In this document: positions 37,421 through 46,170 of the stretch, piece after piece
How the letters are laid out: every line of letters starts with the position of its first letter
Numbering within the stretch: position 1 is the first letter of the stretch
Position numbers and translations under genes: made by a program
Origin: Fibrobacterota bacterium
Lineage (GTDB): Bacteria > Fibrobacterota > Fibrobacteria > UBA11236
NCBI GenBank assembly: GCA_019509785.1
Contig: JAEKLQ010000049.1
Location: 32,821 to 96,820 of the forward strand
Reading direction: 5' to 3'
Length of the DNA: 64,000 nucleotides
The notes under the pieces: model-generated
Databases searched by the model: none
What the model was told of the DNA's origin: nothing
The model's input: the letters and a program-made list of their open reading frames with translations, nothing else

Positions 37421-40064
37421 GGCCCGCGCGGAAGGGAAGCGGGACATCCGCGATTGGTTGAAGGGTGCCAGCGCCGGCATCGCCCAGGCGGTATGGGATG
37501 CCTCCGGCCTGCATCTGCGGCCGGAAGAAGCCTTGGAGTTCCAACTGGTGGCGGCGGATAACGATACCGTGAACGGCCCCAAGCTCGGGCGCTCGGCGAA
37601 GCGCATCGCGCGCATGCCCACCTTGCAAGAGGTGGCGGCAGCGGCCCATCAACAGGAGCGGAGCGCCGAATCCAGCCTGAAGAGCGCATTGGAGCGCGAG
37701 AAGCAATTAGAGCGGAAGCTGGAACGCGAGAAGGAAACCCCCAGGGAAGAGGGGCCGCCCATGCTGGCCGAATACGAAATCAATCGCATCATGGTGGAAG
37801 ATCCGCATGACCACCACCAGCGCGCCGCGGCCACGCTGGGGCAATTGCAGCAATCCTTGGGGGCGCAAGCGCGCGCCTCCGGCGGCGAAGGCTCCCAACA
37901 GGCCGGCCGGGACATGGCCCAGGTCCAGTCCGCCGTCCGCGAGGCGCAGGAGTTCTTGCAGCGGAACGAGCCCGTCCTTCCCAAGGGGAACCAGGGCATG
38001 CTGCCCATCGATGAGCGGCGCAAGAACCTGGATCGTTTGATGGCGGCGCAGAAGGAGGAGGCCGCCAAATTGGCCGGCCTCCGGGACAAGCTGGAGAAGG
38101 CCCCCGCCGGGAAACCCGACCAGGCCCAGGCCCGCCGGGACATGGCCAAGATGCAAATCGCCGAGCTGGCCAAGGAGTTGGAGAAGAACCGGCAGAACCA
38201 AGCCGATCTGGCCAAGCTGCTCCAGGAACAGCAGGACGAGGCCAAAGCCAAGAGCGATCTGATGGACCAAGCCATCCAGGAACAGATGAAGATGGCGGAG
38301 GATATGAAGTCGGCGGGGGATAACCTGAAGCAGGCGGCCGAATCCCAGGCCAAGAACGGGTTGCTTTCCCCCGAGCTGATTGAGAAGATGAAGCAGGTCC
38401 AGGACCTGCTGCGCGAGGTTTTGCCGGATAGCTTGCGGAACATGATGGAGAGCAAGTTGAAAGGCCAGGAGGTGGACGAGAAGGAGCTCAAGCAACGCTT
38501 GCAGGAGATGTTGGCGAAGCAGGCCGAGCTGGCGGAGAACCTGAACCGCGCCTTGGCCATGCTGGAGCAGATGAAGGATCGCAAGCGCTTGCAGGAGTTG
38601 CGCCAGGCCATAGGCGATTTGCAGGCGCGCGAGCAGGGCCTGAAGCAGCAATTGGATTCCGGGAAGGCGGGCGAAGCCCAGGACTCGGAACAAAAGGCCA
38701 TCGCGCAGGAAACCCAGAAGGCCCTTTCCGATTTCTCCGCCCAGGCCGCGGCCCGCAAGGGTTTGCGGGACGTGAACAAGTCCCTCAACCCCGAGGCCGC
38801 CCAGAAGGATATGCGAGAGGTGCGCCGCTCCCTGGCCGATGCGAAGGGGAAATCCGGCGCGGCCAAGGCTTCCTCCGCCGCCCAAGCTTCGCAATCGGCC
38901 GCGGCGGCGGCCTCCAAGCTGGGGCAGATGGGCCAGATGCTCGGACAGGCCATGGCCTCCATGGGCGGGAATTCCGTCGACCTGGGCGAGGTCTCCGAGA
39001 TCCTGCAAGAGTCCCTCGCGCTCTCGCGCCTCCAGCTCCTGATCCGCAGCGGCGCGGCCCGCCGCCAGTCCGAGGGCTGGCAGTCCGATGAAACCTCTCT
39101 TTACGCCAGCGTGGCCCAGACCGGCGCCTGGATCCAAGAGCGCGTGAAGGCCCTCTCCGCGCAAGTGCCCTTCCTGGGCGACGGACTCAACTCCCAGGCG
39201 CGGGCCCTCGCGCTAAGCGCGCGCGAAGCCGCGAGCCTGTACACCTGGGAAAGCTCCGAGAAGGCTCTGCGCGCCAACCAGAACTTGTCGCGCGAACTCC
39301 TCAAGCTGATGAAGATGGCCCAAAGTGGATCCGGATCGGGACAAGGGCAAGGGCAGGGCCAAGGCGAGGGGCAGGGGGAAGGCCAAGGCGGAGGCCAAGG
39401 GGGCGGTGACCTGTCCTCGGCCCTGAAGGGGATGAGCGGCAAGCAGATGGCCATCAATCAGGCGACCTACCAATTGCTGAAGGCGATGATGGAAAGCCGC
39501 GCGCCCGCCCCGGGCGCCCAAGGGGGTGGCCAGCAAGGCCAAGGGCAGGAAGGCCAAGGACAGGGTCAGGAAGGGCAAGGCCAAGGAGGTCAGGGGCAAG
39601 AGGGCCAAGGCCAAGGACAGAATGGGGAGGGCGGGACCATGGGCAGCATGGCCAACCAGCAAGGCGAGTTGGGGGAGAAACTGGAGTCCATGGCCGAGTC
39701 CGACAAGGAAGGCGGAGGTGCGGCGCAAAAGCTACGCGCCCTCGCGGATGAGGCCCGCCGCCTGGAAGAAGACCTGCGCATGGGCCGCGTCAACCCGGAG
39801 GAAATCAAACGCCGGCAGGACCGGTTCCAATCGCGCCTTCTGGAAGCCTCGAACGCCATGCAGGAGCGGGGCCAGAGCCAGGAACGCCAGGCCGAGACCA
39901 GCCGGGGCAACGGGGGCCCGCCCCCGCCGGCCGAGAAGGCCGCCGCCGAGGCGCGTCTCCTGGAACTGCTGCGCGAGGCCCGCCGCGAATCCAAATCCCT
40001 GAAATTGTCCGAAGGCCAGCGTAAGCGCTTGGACGAGTACTACGAAACCTTGTTAACGCGGTAG
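37248..40064 (+). CDS. DUF4175-type protein, C-terminal part
   Basis: A 938-residue frame with no ribosome binding site of note at its first GTG (37248); the same frame is open back past 37125 and continues the gene at 36209. It begins with a beta-domain (PPEVDLISPAADTVL), then very long Gln/Glu/Ala/Lys-rich coiled coils, a Gly-Gln repeat region (about 39340-39640) and a helical end. The resemblance is to DUF4175 proteins, large membrane-anchored proteins of unknown role found with DUF4159. If translated alone it would lack the membrane anchor. Confidence 0.72.
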   Translation: MPFRIEMAPDLPPEVDLISPAADTVLDRDGRLALSFRAKDDFGISSFQLHWKVIANGKARAEGKRDIRDWLKGASAGIAQAVWDASGLHLRPEEALEFQLVAADNDTVNGPKLGRSAKRIARMPTLQEVAAAAHQQERSAESSLKSALEREKQLERKLEREKETPREEGPPMLAEYEINRIMVEDPHDHHQRAAATLGQLQQSLGAQARASGGEGSQQAGRDMAQVQSAVREAQEFLQRNEPVLPKGNQGMLPIDERRKNLDRLMAAQKEEAAKLAGLRDKLEKAPAGKPDQAQARRDMAKMQIAELAKELEKNRQNQADLAKLLQEQQDEAKAKSDLMDQAIQEQMKMAEDMKSAGDNLKQAAESQAKNGLLSPELIEKMKQVQDLLREVLPDSLRNMMESKLKGQEVDEKELKQRLQEMLAKQAELAENLNRALAMLEQMKDRKRLQELRQAIGDLQAREQGLKQQLDSGKAGEAQDSEQKAIAQETQKALSDFSAQAAARKGLRDVNKSLNPEAAQKDMREVRRSLADAKGKSGAAKASSAAQASQSAAAAASKLGQMGQMLGQAMASMGGNSVDLGEVSEILQESLALSRLQLLIRSGAARRQSEGWQSDETSLYASVAQTGAWIQERVKALSAQVPFLGDGLNSQARALALSAREAASLYTWESSEKALRANQNLSRELLKLMKMAQSGSGSGQGQGQGQGEGQGEGQGGGQGGGDLSSALKGMSGKQMAINQATYQLLKAMMESRAPAPGAQGGGQQGQGQEGQGQGQEGQGQGGQGQEGQGQGQNGEGGTMGSMANQQGELGEKLESMAESDKEGGGAAQKLRALADEARRLEEDLRMGRVNPEEIKRRQDRFQSRLLEASNAMQERGQSQERQAETSRGNGGPPPPAEKAAAEARLLELLREARRESKSLKLSEGQRKRLDEYYETLLTR
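39340..39640. repeat. Gly-Gln low-complexity repeats inside the DUF4175 gene
   Basis: Two blocks of six-base units of the type GGNCAA/GGCCAA encode runs of Gly-Gln and Gly-Glu separated by about 50 ordinary residues. Such tracts expand and contract by slippage and encode flexible linkers. Confidence 0.75.
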
Positions 40065-40069
40065 GATGC

Positions 40070-40867
40070 ATGGCGATTAGGCTTTGGGCATGGGTCGACG
40101 CGCGGGTCGTACGGCTGGGCATGGCTACCCTCAACATGTTCGCGGGAGTGGCCGCCTTCCTCCGCTTTTGCGTGGATATGTTCCTGGCCATCCCTTCGAT
40201 ATTCACGAACTTCCATTTCACCATCGAGCAGATGTACCAGATTGGCATCACCAGCATCCCGCTGGTGGGCCTCACGTCCATCTTCACGGGCGCGGTGGCC
40301 GCCTGGCAGGCCGCCTATAACTTCGCCGACTACGTGCCCTTAAGGTACGTGGGCACGGCGGTGGGCAAGTCGGTGATGCTCGAGGTGGGACCGGTGCTCA
40401 CCGCCTTGGTGGTGGCCGGGCGCGTGGGGGCGGCCATGACGGCCGAACTCGGGACCATGGCGGTGACCGAGCAACTCGACGCCATGAAGGTCCTGGACCT
40501 CAATCCTTTCCGCTTCCTTATGGCCCCGCGCCTGGTGGCGGGCATGATCATGCTGCCCATGCTGACCATCTTCTCGTCCTTCGTCGCCATCCTGGGGGCC
40601 TTGGCCGTGGTCACCCTCTTCAAGGACCTGTCTCCCGAATCCTTCTGGTACGGCGTGCGCCTGTTCTATACGAATTGGGACATGTTCGTCGGGATCCTGA
40701 AGTCCTTCGTCTTCGGGATCATCATCTCCCTGTTCGGCTGCTATTACGGCTATACCAGCACCCGGGGCGCCGAGGGGGTGGGCCGGAATACCATGGCGTC
40801 GGTGGTAGCCAGTAACGTTTCCGTCCTGATTTCGGGGTTTTTGATATCTAACTTTTTGCTTCGATAG
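40070..40867 (+). CDS. mlaE: MlaE-family lipid ABC transporter permease
   Basis: A 265-residue inner-membrane permease with five or six hydrophobic segments. The motif VGRVGAAMTAELGTMAVTEQ with DAMKVL following is the MlaE signature coupling helix. It would form the membrane core of an Mla-type phospholipid transporter with an MCE protein and ATPase. It starts 5 bases after the DUF4175 gene, not beside mlaD, and no mlaF is in the window. Confidence 0.92.
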   Translation: MAIRLWAWVDARVVRLGMATLNMFAGVAAFLRFCVDMFLAIPSIFTNFHFTIEQMYQIGITSIPLVGLTSIFTGAVAAWQAAYNFADYVPLRYVGTAVGKSVMLEVGPVLTALVVAGRVGAAMTAELGTMAVTEQLDAMKVLDLNPFRFLMAPRLVAGMIMLPMLTIFSSFVAILGALAVVTLFKDLSPESFWYGVRLFYTNWDMFVGILKSFVFGIIISLFGCYYGYTSTRGAEGVGRNTMASVVASNVSVLISGFLISNFLLR

Positions 40868-40870
40868 AAA

Positions 40871-41000
40871 AGGGTACAGGGTACAGGGTTAAGGGTACAG
40901 GGTAGAGATAAGAGAGGGTGGTATTTCGGACCACCCGACGATAGACCCACCGGCGCGTAGCGTCACCTAACCCTTTACCCTTTACCCTGTACCCTTAACC
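40871..41000. repeat. Heptad GGGTACA-type repeats forming a 19-bp inverted repeat
   Basis: Five tandem heptads of the type GGGTNNA run at 40871-40905 and five of the complementary type run at 40966-41000. The stretch 40885-40903 is an exact reverse complement of 40982-41000 (19 bp). Between them lies a 7-bp hairpin, GGGTGGT/ACCACCC, at 40915-40935. The structure fills the mlaE-glnD gap and has no T-tract. It could act as a bidirectional structural element or a dispersed intergenic repeat. Confidence 0.75.
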
Positions 41001-41042
41001 CAGTCCTTAGACCCTCACTCAGCCAAGACCGCAGGGAGTCAT

Positions 41043-43715
41043 ATGATCCAGCGCTATCTCACCAACCTCGGCATGCAAGGCGATTTCGTCGACTCCCTCC
41101 GCGAGTGCTACAACCGCCGCGATCCCGGCGATCGCATTTCGTCGGTGAAAGCGGTATTGGCCAGGCACCGGGAGCGCATCCGCTCAATCAACCGCAGCGG
41201 CGCCTCGGGGACCGACACCGTGCGCTTCATCAGCGAGATGGTGGATACCCTCCTGCGCGTCATGTGGGACCAGATCGAGATGGCCCAGCCCGACGATGCC
41301 AACCTGGTGGCGGTGGTCGCCGTGGGCGGCTATGGGCGCCAGGAACTCTGTCCGCAGTCGGACATCGATTTGCTTATCCTCACCTCGGAGAAGCCCACCA
41401 AGCACGAGCGGGAGCAGGCCGAGGCCCTGGTGCGCAACCTATGGGATTTCGGATTCGTGCTCGGGCAGTCGGTCCGCAGCCTGTCGCAATGCGAAGAGGC
41501 CTCCACCAAGGACCCGGAGACCTGGACCTCCTTCTTGAACGAACGCTTCGTGTCCGGGAACCACGAGCTGTACCGCAAGTTCGTCCGCCTGATGAAGAAA
41601 CGCCTGTTCCCCTGGCGCACCACGGCCCTTATCGAGGCCAAGATCCAGGAGCGCGAACAGCGTAAGACCCAGGTGGGCGTGCTGGTCCAGATGCTGGAGC
41701 CTAACCTCAAGGAGGGCTTGGGCTGCCTGCGGGACGTCCATTCCATGATGTGGATCGCCAAGGTGAAGCATGATTGCGATAACTTCCAGGACCTGGTGCG
41801 CGAAGGCCTGATCACCCCCCAGGAGCTGGAGGATATCCGGGTCGGGTACGATTTCCTCCTCCAGGTCCGCTGCTGCCTCCATTTCATGACCAATCAGAAG
41901 GACGATCGCCTCGGCTTCGGGATCCAACCCGAGGTGGCGGGCGAGCTGGGCTTCATCGACGACGAGAACCAAAAGGCTGTGGAGATCTTCCTGAAGATCT
42001 TCTACCACCACACCAAGACCATCCTGCGCGTCACCGAAGGCGTCATCTCCCGGTGGGTGAAGACGAAGGAGAAGACGGCCAAGCCGGCCGTGGTGAAGGA
42101 CCATCCGCATTTCCAGACCATCGATGGGGCCTTGGATCTCAAGGCGCGGGTGGGGAACCCCTTCCTGGACAACGTGGGGCTCATGCTGGAATACTTCGAG
42201 ATCGCCAACCGGCGCGATCTCTCGCATGCGCACCATGCCATTTTGCGCATGAAGCAAGCCATCAGCATCTTATCCACCAACCCGGAAATCGATCTCAAGA
42301 GCCATCTGCCCGAATTCCTCAAATTATGCCGATCCAAGGATCGGGTCGGGCGGATGCTGCGCACCATGAACGACGTGCGCCTCATCGGGCTGTTGATCCC
42401 GGACTTCAACTACATCTACTGCCACAGCCAGCACGACATCTACCACATCTATACGACGGACGAGCATACCATCACCGTCATCCGCCAGCTGGCCTACCTG
42501 GCCAAGCAGCAGGACAAGGATCTGGTCTCCCTCCAGGCCGCCCTGTCCCAGGTCAACGATATGGACGTGCTGATCCTGGCCTGCTTCTACCACGACATCG
42601 GCAAGGGCGTGGGCTCGGGCCATAGCGTCAGCGGCGCCAAGATGATCCTCGAGTATATGCGGCGCATGGGCATGTCCGACTCCCGTTGCAAGGAGGCTTC
42701 CAGCCTGGTGCTCTACCATCTCCTGATGAACGAGGTCATCCAGCGGCGCGACCTGGACGATCCCAAGACCATACGGGATTTCATCACCAAGGTGGAGACG
42801 CCCGCCACCCTCCACAAGCTCTACGTACTTACCTATTGCGACGTCTCTTCCGTGCATCCCGACGCCTGGTCCAGCTGGAAGGCCTCCTTGCTCCGGCGCC
42901 TCTATGAGCTGGCCCTGGAGGAGATGCAGCGGCCCTTCCAGGCCACCTTGGAATCCCGCAACCTGGAGGATCAACTCATCGAGATCGTCTCCAAGCGCGT
43001 GTCCGAGGCCGAAGTACGCCGCCATCTGGAACTCCTTCCGCGGCAATACGCCTCCTCAACCTCCGCCGAAGACGTGGCGAGCCATATCCAGATGATCGCC
43101 GCCTTGCAGTCCCAACCCTTCAGCGCCCGCATCGTGGAGCGCCAGACCCATTGGGAGGTCACCGTGGTCGCTAACGATGACGACGCCTTGCTCAGCCGCA
43201 TCGCGGGCACGCTAGCCCATCTGGAGCTGTCCATCCTGAGCGCCCGCATCTTTACGCGGGTGGACGGAAAGGCCATCGATAAGTTCTGGGTCAGCGTGCC
43301 CGAGAACGGGCCCAGCAGCGCGTCCTTGGAGCAGCGCCTCATCAAGGAACTAGGCAAGAATTACCGGCTCTCGAAGGAAGAGCTGCACGAATTGCAGGCC
43401 CGCATCCAGCCCAAGATCGCCTTCGGAAGGGTTCGCGATCTGCCCATGAAGCCCGAAGTGGCCTTCTCCAACGCCATCTCGGAGAACTTCAGCACCGTGG
43501 ACCTCACCTGCAACGACCGCATCGGGCTGTTGTTCCAGGTTACCAAGGTCTTCAGCGACCTCAAGCTCGACGTGCACGGAGCCATCCTCACCACCGAAGC
43601 CGACAAGGCGATGGACGCTTTCTTCATCACGACCCGCGATGACAAGAAGGTGGAGGACGCGGAACTCATTGATCTCATTGTGGCTACGTTGATCAAAGAG
43701 ATCAGCGCCGCATAA
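41043..43715 (+). CDS. glnD: Bifunctional uridylyltransferase/uridylyl-removing enzyme (PII)
   Basis: An 890-residue protein with the full GlnD order: nucleotidyltransferase domain with GGYGRQELCPQSDID, a helical domain, an HD domain with FYHDIGKG, and two C-terminal ACT domains (starting at about HWEVTVVANDDDALL and VDLTCNDRIGLLFQV). It senses glutamine and modifies or demodifies PII, so it controls nitrogen assimilation. CAGGGAG precedes the ATG. A strong terminator follows. Confidence 0.95.
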   Translation: MIQRYLTNLGMQGDFVDSLRECYNRRDPGDRISSVKAVLARHRERIRSINRSGASGTDTVRFISEMVDTLLRVMWDQIEMAQPDDANLVAVVAVGGYGRQELCPQSDIDLLILTSEKPTKHEREQAEALVRNLWDFGFVLGQSVRSLSQCEEASTKDPETWTSFLNERFVSGNHELYRKFVRLMKKRLFPWRTTALIEAKIQEREQRKTQVGVLVQMLEPNLKEGLGCLRDVHSMMWIAKVKHDCDNFQDLVREGLITPQELEDIRVGYDFLLQVRCCLHFMTNQKDDRLGFGIQPEVAGELGFIDDENQKAVEIFLKIFYHHTKTILRVTEGVISRWVKTKEKTAKPAVVKDHPHFQTIDGALDLKARVGNPFLDNVGLMLEYFEIANRRDLSHAHHAILRMKQAISILSTNPEIDLKSHLPEFLKLCRSKDRVGRMLRTMNDVRLIGLLIPDFNYIYCHSQHDIYHIYTTDEHTITVIRQLAYLAKQQDKDLVSLQAALSQVNDMDVLILACFYHDIGKGVGSGHSVSGAKMILEYMRRMGMSDSRCKEASSLVLYHLLMNEVIQRRDLDDPKTIRDFITKVETPATLHKLYVLTYCDVSSVHPDAWSSWKASLLRRLYELALEEMQRPFQATLESRNLEDQLIEIVSKRVSEAEVRRHLELLPRQYASSTSAEDVASHIQMIAALQSQPFSARIVERQTHWEVTVVANDDDALLSRIAGTLAHLELSILSARIFTRVDGKAIDKFWVSVPENGPSSASLEQRLIKELGKNYRLSKEELHELQARIQPKIAFGRVRDLPMKPEVAFSNAISENFSTVDLTCNDRIGLLFQVTKVFSDLKLDVHGAILTTEADKAMDAFFITTRDDKKVEDAELIDLIVATLIKEISAA

Positions 43716-43718
43716 GAT

Positions 43719-43789
43719 GAGTCGAAGATCGCGCGCATGATCGAGCGCGCGATCGATCATGCGAGCGATGCGACTCGAAATTTTTTTTT
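43719..43789 (+). terminator. Strong Rho-independent terminator after glnD
   Basis: GAGTCG at 43719-43724 pairs with CGACTC at 43771-43776, and the interior adds a nearly continuous stem (GATCGC and CGCATGATCGA against their complements), giving roughly 23 paired bases. Nine T residues follow at 43781-43789. It begins 4 bases after the glnD stop. Confidence 0.92.
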
Positions 43790-43804
43790 CAATTCGCTTA
43801 ATAA

Positions 43805-43856
43805 CTGCTTGACTAATCAAGTCAACAACTTTATCATTTGATCATCAGTCAAGCAG
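43805..43856. repeat. 10-bp inverted repeat in the AT-rich gap after glnD
   Basis: CTGCTTGACT at 43805-43814 is the exact reverse complement of AGTCAAGCAG at 43847-43856. An alternative shorter pairing uses AGTCAA at 43820-43825. The competing folds and the AT-rich composition suggest an operator or a switching RNA leader for the small gene at 44038. Confidence 0.5.
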
Positions 43857-43903
43857 ATGCAGGATAGATTGATTCCAAATAGCAAGCAGCAAAATGGACA
43901 ACG

Positions 43904-43978
43904 CGAGATCCTCTCCGGATCCCGCCTCGCTTCTCGGTCAATAATCATCGGCCTGAAACGAGATCCTGCAGAATCCCG
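43904..43978 (+). repeat. Direct repeat CGAGATCCT-N5/6-ATCCCG
   Basis: CGAGATCCT followed by ATCCCG occurs at 43904-43924 and again at 43959-43978, with 6 and 5 different bases between the two halves. Two copies 55 bases apart, just upstream of the lysine-rich gene, could be a regulator binding site or part of a transcribed leader. Confidence 0.5.
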
Positions 43979-44025
43979 TTACAAGCTTTACAACGTCAGA
44001 ACCAATAAAAATCTAAAGCACGAAG

Positions 44026-44035
44026 GGAGGTGATC
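44026..44035 (+). promoter_or_regulatory. Exceptionally strong ribosome binding site
   Basis: GGAGGTGATC is a ten-base perfect complement to the 3' end of typical bacterial 16S rRNA. The core GGAGG ends 7 bases before the ATG at 44038. It is the best ribosome binding site noticed in the window and supports real, abundant translation of the 27-codon gene. Confidence 0.85.
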
Positions 44036-44037
44036 AA

Positions 44038-44121
44038 ATGGCCGCCAAGAAGAAAGCGACGAAGAAAGTAGCCAAGAAGGCTACCAAGAAGGCAGCTAAG
44101 AAAGCATCCAAGAAGAAGTAG
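44038..44121 (+). CDS. 27-residue lysine-rich, histone H1-tail-like miniprotein
   Basis: The frame starts MAAKKKATKKVAKKATKK and consists almost only of Lys (14 of 27), Ala, Thr, Val and Ser in a regular KKA-type repeat. The composition resembles the tails of bacterial histone H1-like proteins (Hc1/AlgP type) that bind DNA or RNA without a folded domain. It has a perfect ribosome binding site, its own terminator 54 bases later, and lies between terminators, so it is a monocistronic gene. Possible roles are nucleoid compaction, ribosome or RNA binding; none is shown by the sequence. Confidence 0.8.
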   Translation: MAAKKKATKKVAKKATKKAAKKASKKK

Positions 44122-44175
44122 TACTACTTCCTCTGGATGATGCCTCTCTTCACGGATAGGCGTCAGAGCTTTAAG

Positions 44176-44210
44176 GGAGGTCAGGGTTTCCTTGACCTCC
44201 TTTTTCTTTT
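44176..44210 (+). terminator. Rho-independent terminator of the miniprotein gene
   Basis: The 11-bp stem GGAGGTCAGGG (44176-44186) and CCTTGACCTCC (44190-44200) contains one G-U pair and a TTT loop, and is followed by TTTTTCTTTT. It gives a predicted transcript of only about 150-250 bases. The rest of the gap, 44211-44409, shows no gene. Confidence 0.92.
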
Positions 44211-44409
44211 CCCGGATTTTTTTCCGCCCCGCATATATCCCTAAGTCGTTGATTTGCATAGGAAAAGCCGCGCAGCCGATGGACGTGCGCTCTCGCATGG
44301 CGGCTTCTTATCCCCAAATGGGCTCGAAGCGGATCGACCGGATCAGGGCCCGGTCCGGGCCGCGCAGACGGTCGCAGCCGAGCCCCCGGTCCGCTAGGGA
44401 CTCGTAAGG

Positions 44410-46170
44410 CTACATGTATTCGATGGGGGGAACGCCGATCAGGTCCAAGGTCGACCCCAGGACGATGCGGGCGCAGTCGATGAGGAACAGGCGTTCCTTC
44501 TCTTCGGGCGAGCCGAGCACGCGGCAGCTATGGATGAAGCTATGGGAGGTTTCGGCTATCTCCAGAGCGTATTGCGCCATGGGACAGGGATCGTTGGCGT
44601 CGAGCGCGACCCGGATCTTATCGGGTAATAGGCTTAAGGCCCGGATGAGGGCTTGGGCCTGAGGCTCGGGGTAACGCGTGAAATCGAGACCGTCGGTTCC
44701 GTTTTCGGCCGGGCCCTTGAGGCCGGCGCGTTCATCCGAGGCGACCCCTGATCGCTCGATGCTTTTCCGCAAGATGCTGCATAGGCGCACATGCGCGTTC
44801 TGCACGTAAGGACCCGAGTCGCCTTCGAAGCTCAAGGCCTGATCCCACTCGAAGCGGATATCGTTGAGGCGCCGGTTCTTCAATTCGCTGAAGACGAGGG
44901 CGCCCACTCCGATGCGCAGCGCCAGCTCTTCCTTGCCCTCGGCATCGGGATTCTTTTCCTTGATGATGCCCAGGATCTTCTCTTGGGCCGCCTCGATCAC
45001 GTCCTTCAACAAGCTGGCTTGGCCCGAACGCGTCTTGCCCTTCTCCCACCCGCCTTCTTCGCTCTTGATCAGCACCAGGCCGAAGGGAACATGCTCCATG
45101 CCCTTCGCCCAAGGGTAGCCCGCCAATTCCAGCACCTTTATCAGTTGCTGGAAATGCAGGCTTTGGCCGTTGTCCACCACGTAGAGGCACTTGGAAAAGC
45201 CGTAGGTCTCGGAGCGGTAGATGGCGGCGGCGATGTCACGCGTAACGTAAAGGGTGGCCCCATCCGACTTCCGCAAAAGCGCGGGAGGAAGGTTATGCGC
45301 GGAGAGATCCACGATGTCGGCGCCTTGGCTCCTCTGTACCAGCCCCTTCGCGGCCAGCAAGTCCAGCGTCTTGGGCATGTGATCGATGAAGTAGGCTTCG
45401 CCGATATAGCTATCGAAACCGACTTCCAGGAAACCGTAAATCCGCCGGAGCTCCGCCAGGGTGATGTCCTTGAAGGACTGCCACAGCCGGCGATACATCG
45501 CATCGCCGCTTTCCAATTTCTGGAAAGCCGCCCGGGCCTGGTCCTCCATGGAAGGATCGGCCTCGGCGGCCTTCGCGAATGCGGTATACAGCGCGTTCAG
45601 CCGCTCTATGGTCATGCCCGCCAGGTCGCTTTCGTGAAGCCCCTCGCGCAGGAACATCACGATCAACTTGCCGTAGGACGTGCCCCAGTCCCCCAAGTGG
45701 TTGATGCGCACCACCCGATATCCCGCCCGCGCGTAAAGCTTGGAAAGGGAATTTCCGATCATGGTCCCGCGTAGATGATGGAAGACCAATTCCTTCCCCA
45801 TGTTGGGCGAGGAGAAATCGATGCAAACGGTTTCGCCATCGCCGCGGCGCGATGTCCCATAGGCGGCGCCCTCCTCGGCGATGGGTCCCAAGGTGCGGCG
45901 CGCGAACTCGGCGGCGTCGACGAAGAAATTCAGGTACCCGTTGAGGGCCTCGACCTTCACGATGGAGGCCGTGGGTTTGATCTGCCCGGCCAACTCGATG
46001 GCGATCGCCGGCGGGGCCTTGCGCAGTTTCTTGGCCAGGGGGAAGCAGGGGAACGCGAAATCGCCCTGCCCCAGATGTTGCGGCAGGGTGATGGCGTGAA
46101 CGATGTCCTGGGCGGGAAGTCCGGTCAGGGGCGCGAGGAGCTCGGCGATCTCCTCTTTATAAGTCTTCAT
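44410..46170 (-). CDS. argS: Arginyl-tRNA synthetase
   Basis: A 586-residue class I synthetase. The N-terminal Arg-tRNA Add1 domain (residues 1-85), the catalytic core beginning FSSPNMGKE and the C-terminal DALR anticodon-binding domain (from about 460) are present. The HIGH position reads VFHH (129-132, LVFHHLRG) instead of H-V/A-G-H, and the KMSKS region reads GKTRSG. The ATG overlaps the rsfS end by 14 bases. Length is normal. It charges tRNA-Arg with arginine in the cytosol. Confidence 0.9.
   Translation of the reverse strand: MKTYKEEIAELLAPLTGLPAQDIVHAITLPQHLGQGDFAFPCFPLAKKLRKAPPAIAIELAGQIKPTASIVKVEALNGYLNFFVDAAEFARRTLGPIAEEGAAYGTSRRGDGETVCIDFSSPNMGKELVFHHLRGTMIGNSLSKLYARAGYRVVRINHLGDWGTSYGKLIVMFLREGLHESDLAGMTIERLNALYTAFAKAAEADPSMEDQARAAFQKLESGDAMYRRLWQSFKDITLAELRRIYGFLEVGFDSYIGEAYFIDHMPKTLDLLAAKGLVQRSQGADIVDLSAHNLPPALLRKSDGATLYVTRDIAAAIYRSETYGFSKCLYVVDNGQSLHFQQLIKVLELAGYPWAKGMEHVPFGLVLIKSEEGGWEKGKTRSGQASLLKDVIEAAQEKILGIIKEKNPDAEGKEELALRIGVGALVFSELKNRRLNDIRFEWDQALSFEGDSGPYVQNAHVRLCSILRKSIERSGVASDERAGLKGPAENGTDGLDFTRYPEPQAQALIRALSLLPDKIRVALDANDPCPMAQYALEIAETSHSFIHSCRVLGSPEEKERLFLIDCARIVLGSTLDLIGVPPIEYM

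Noticed and set aside
40871..41000. CRISPR-like array
   Set aside because: Units are 7 bases with no spacers of constant length and no cas genes; the structure is a pair of opposed tandem arrays.
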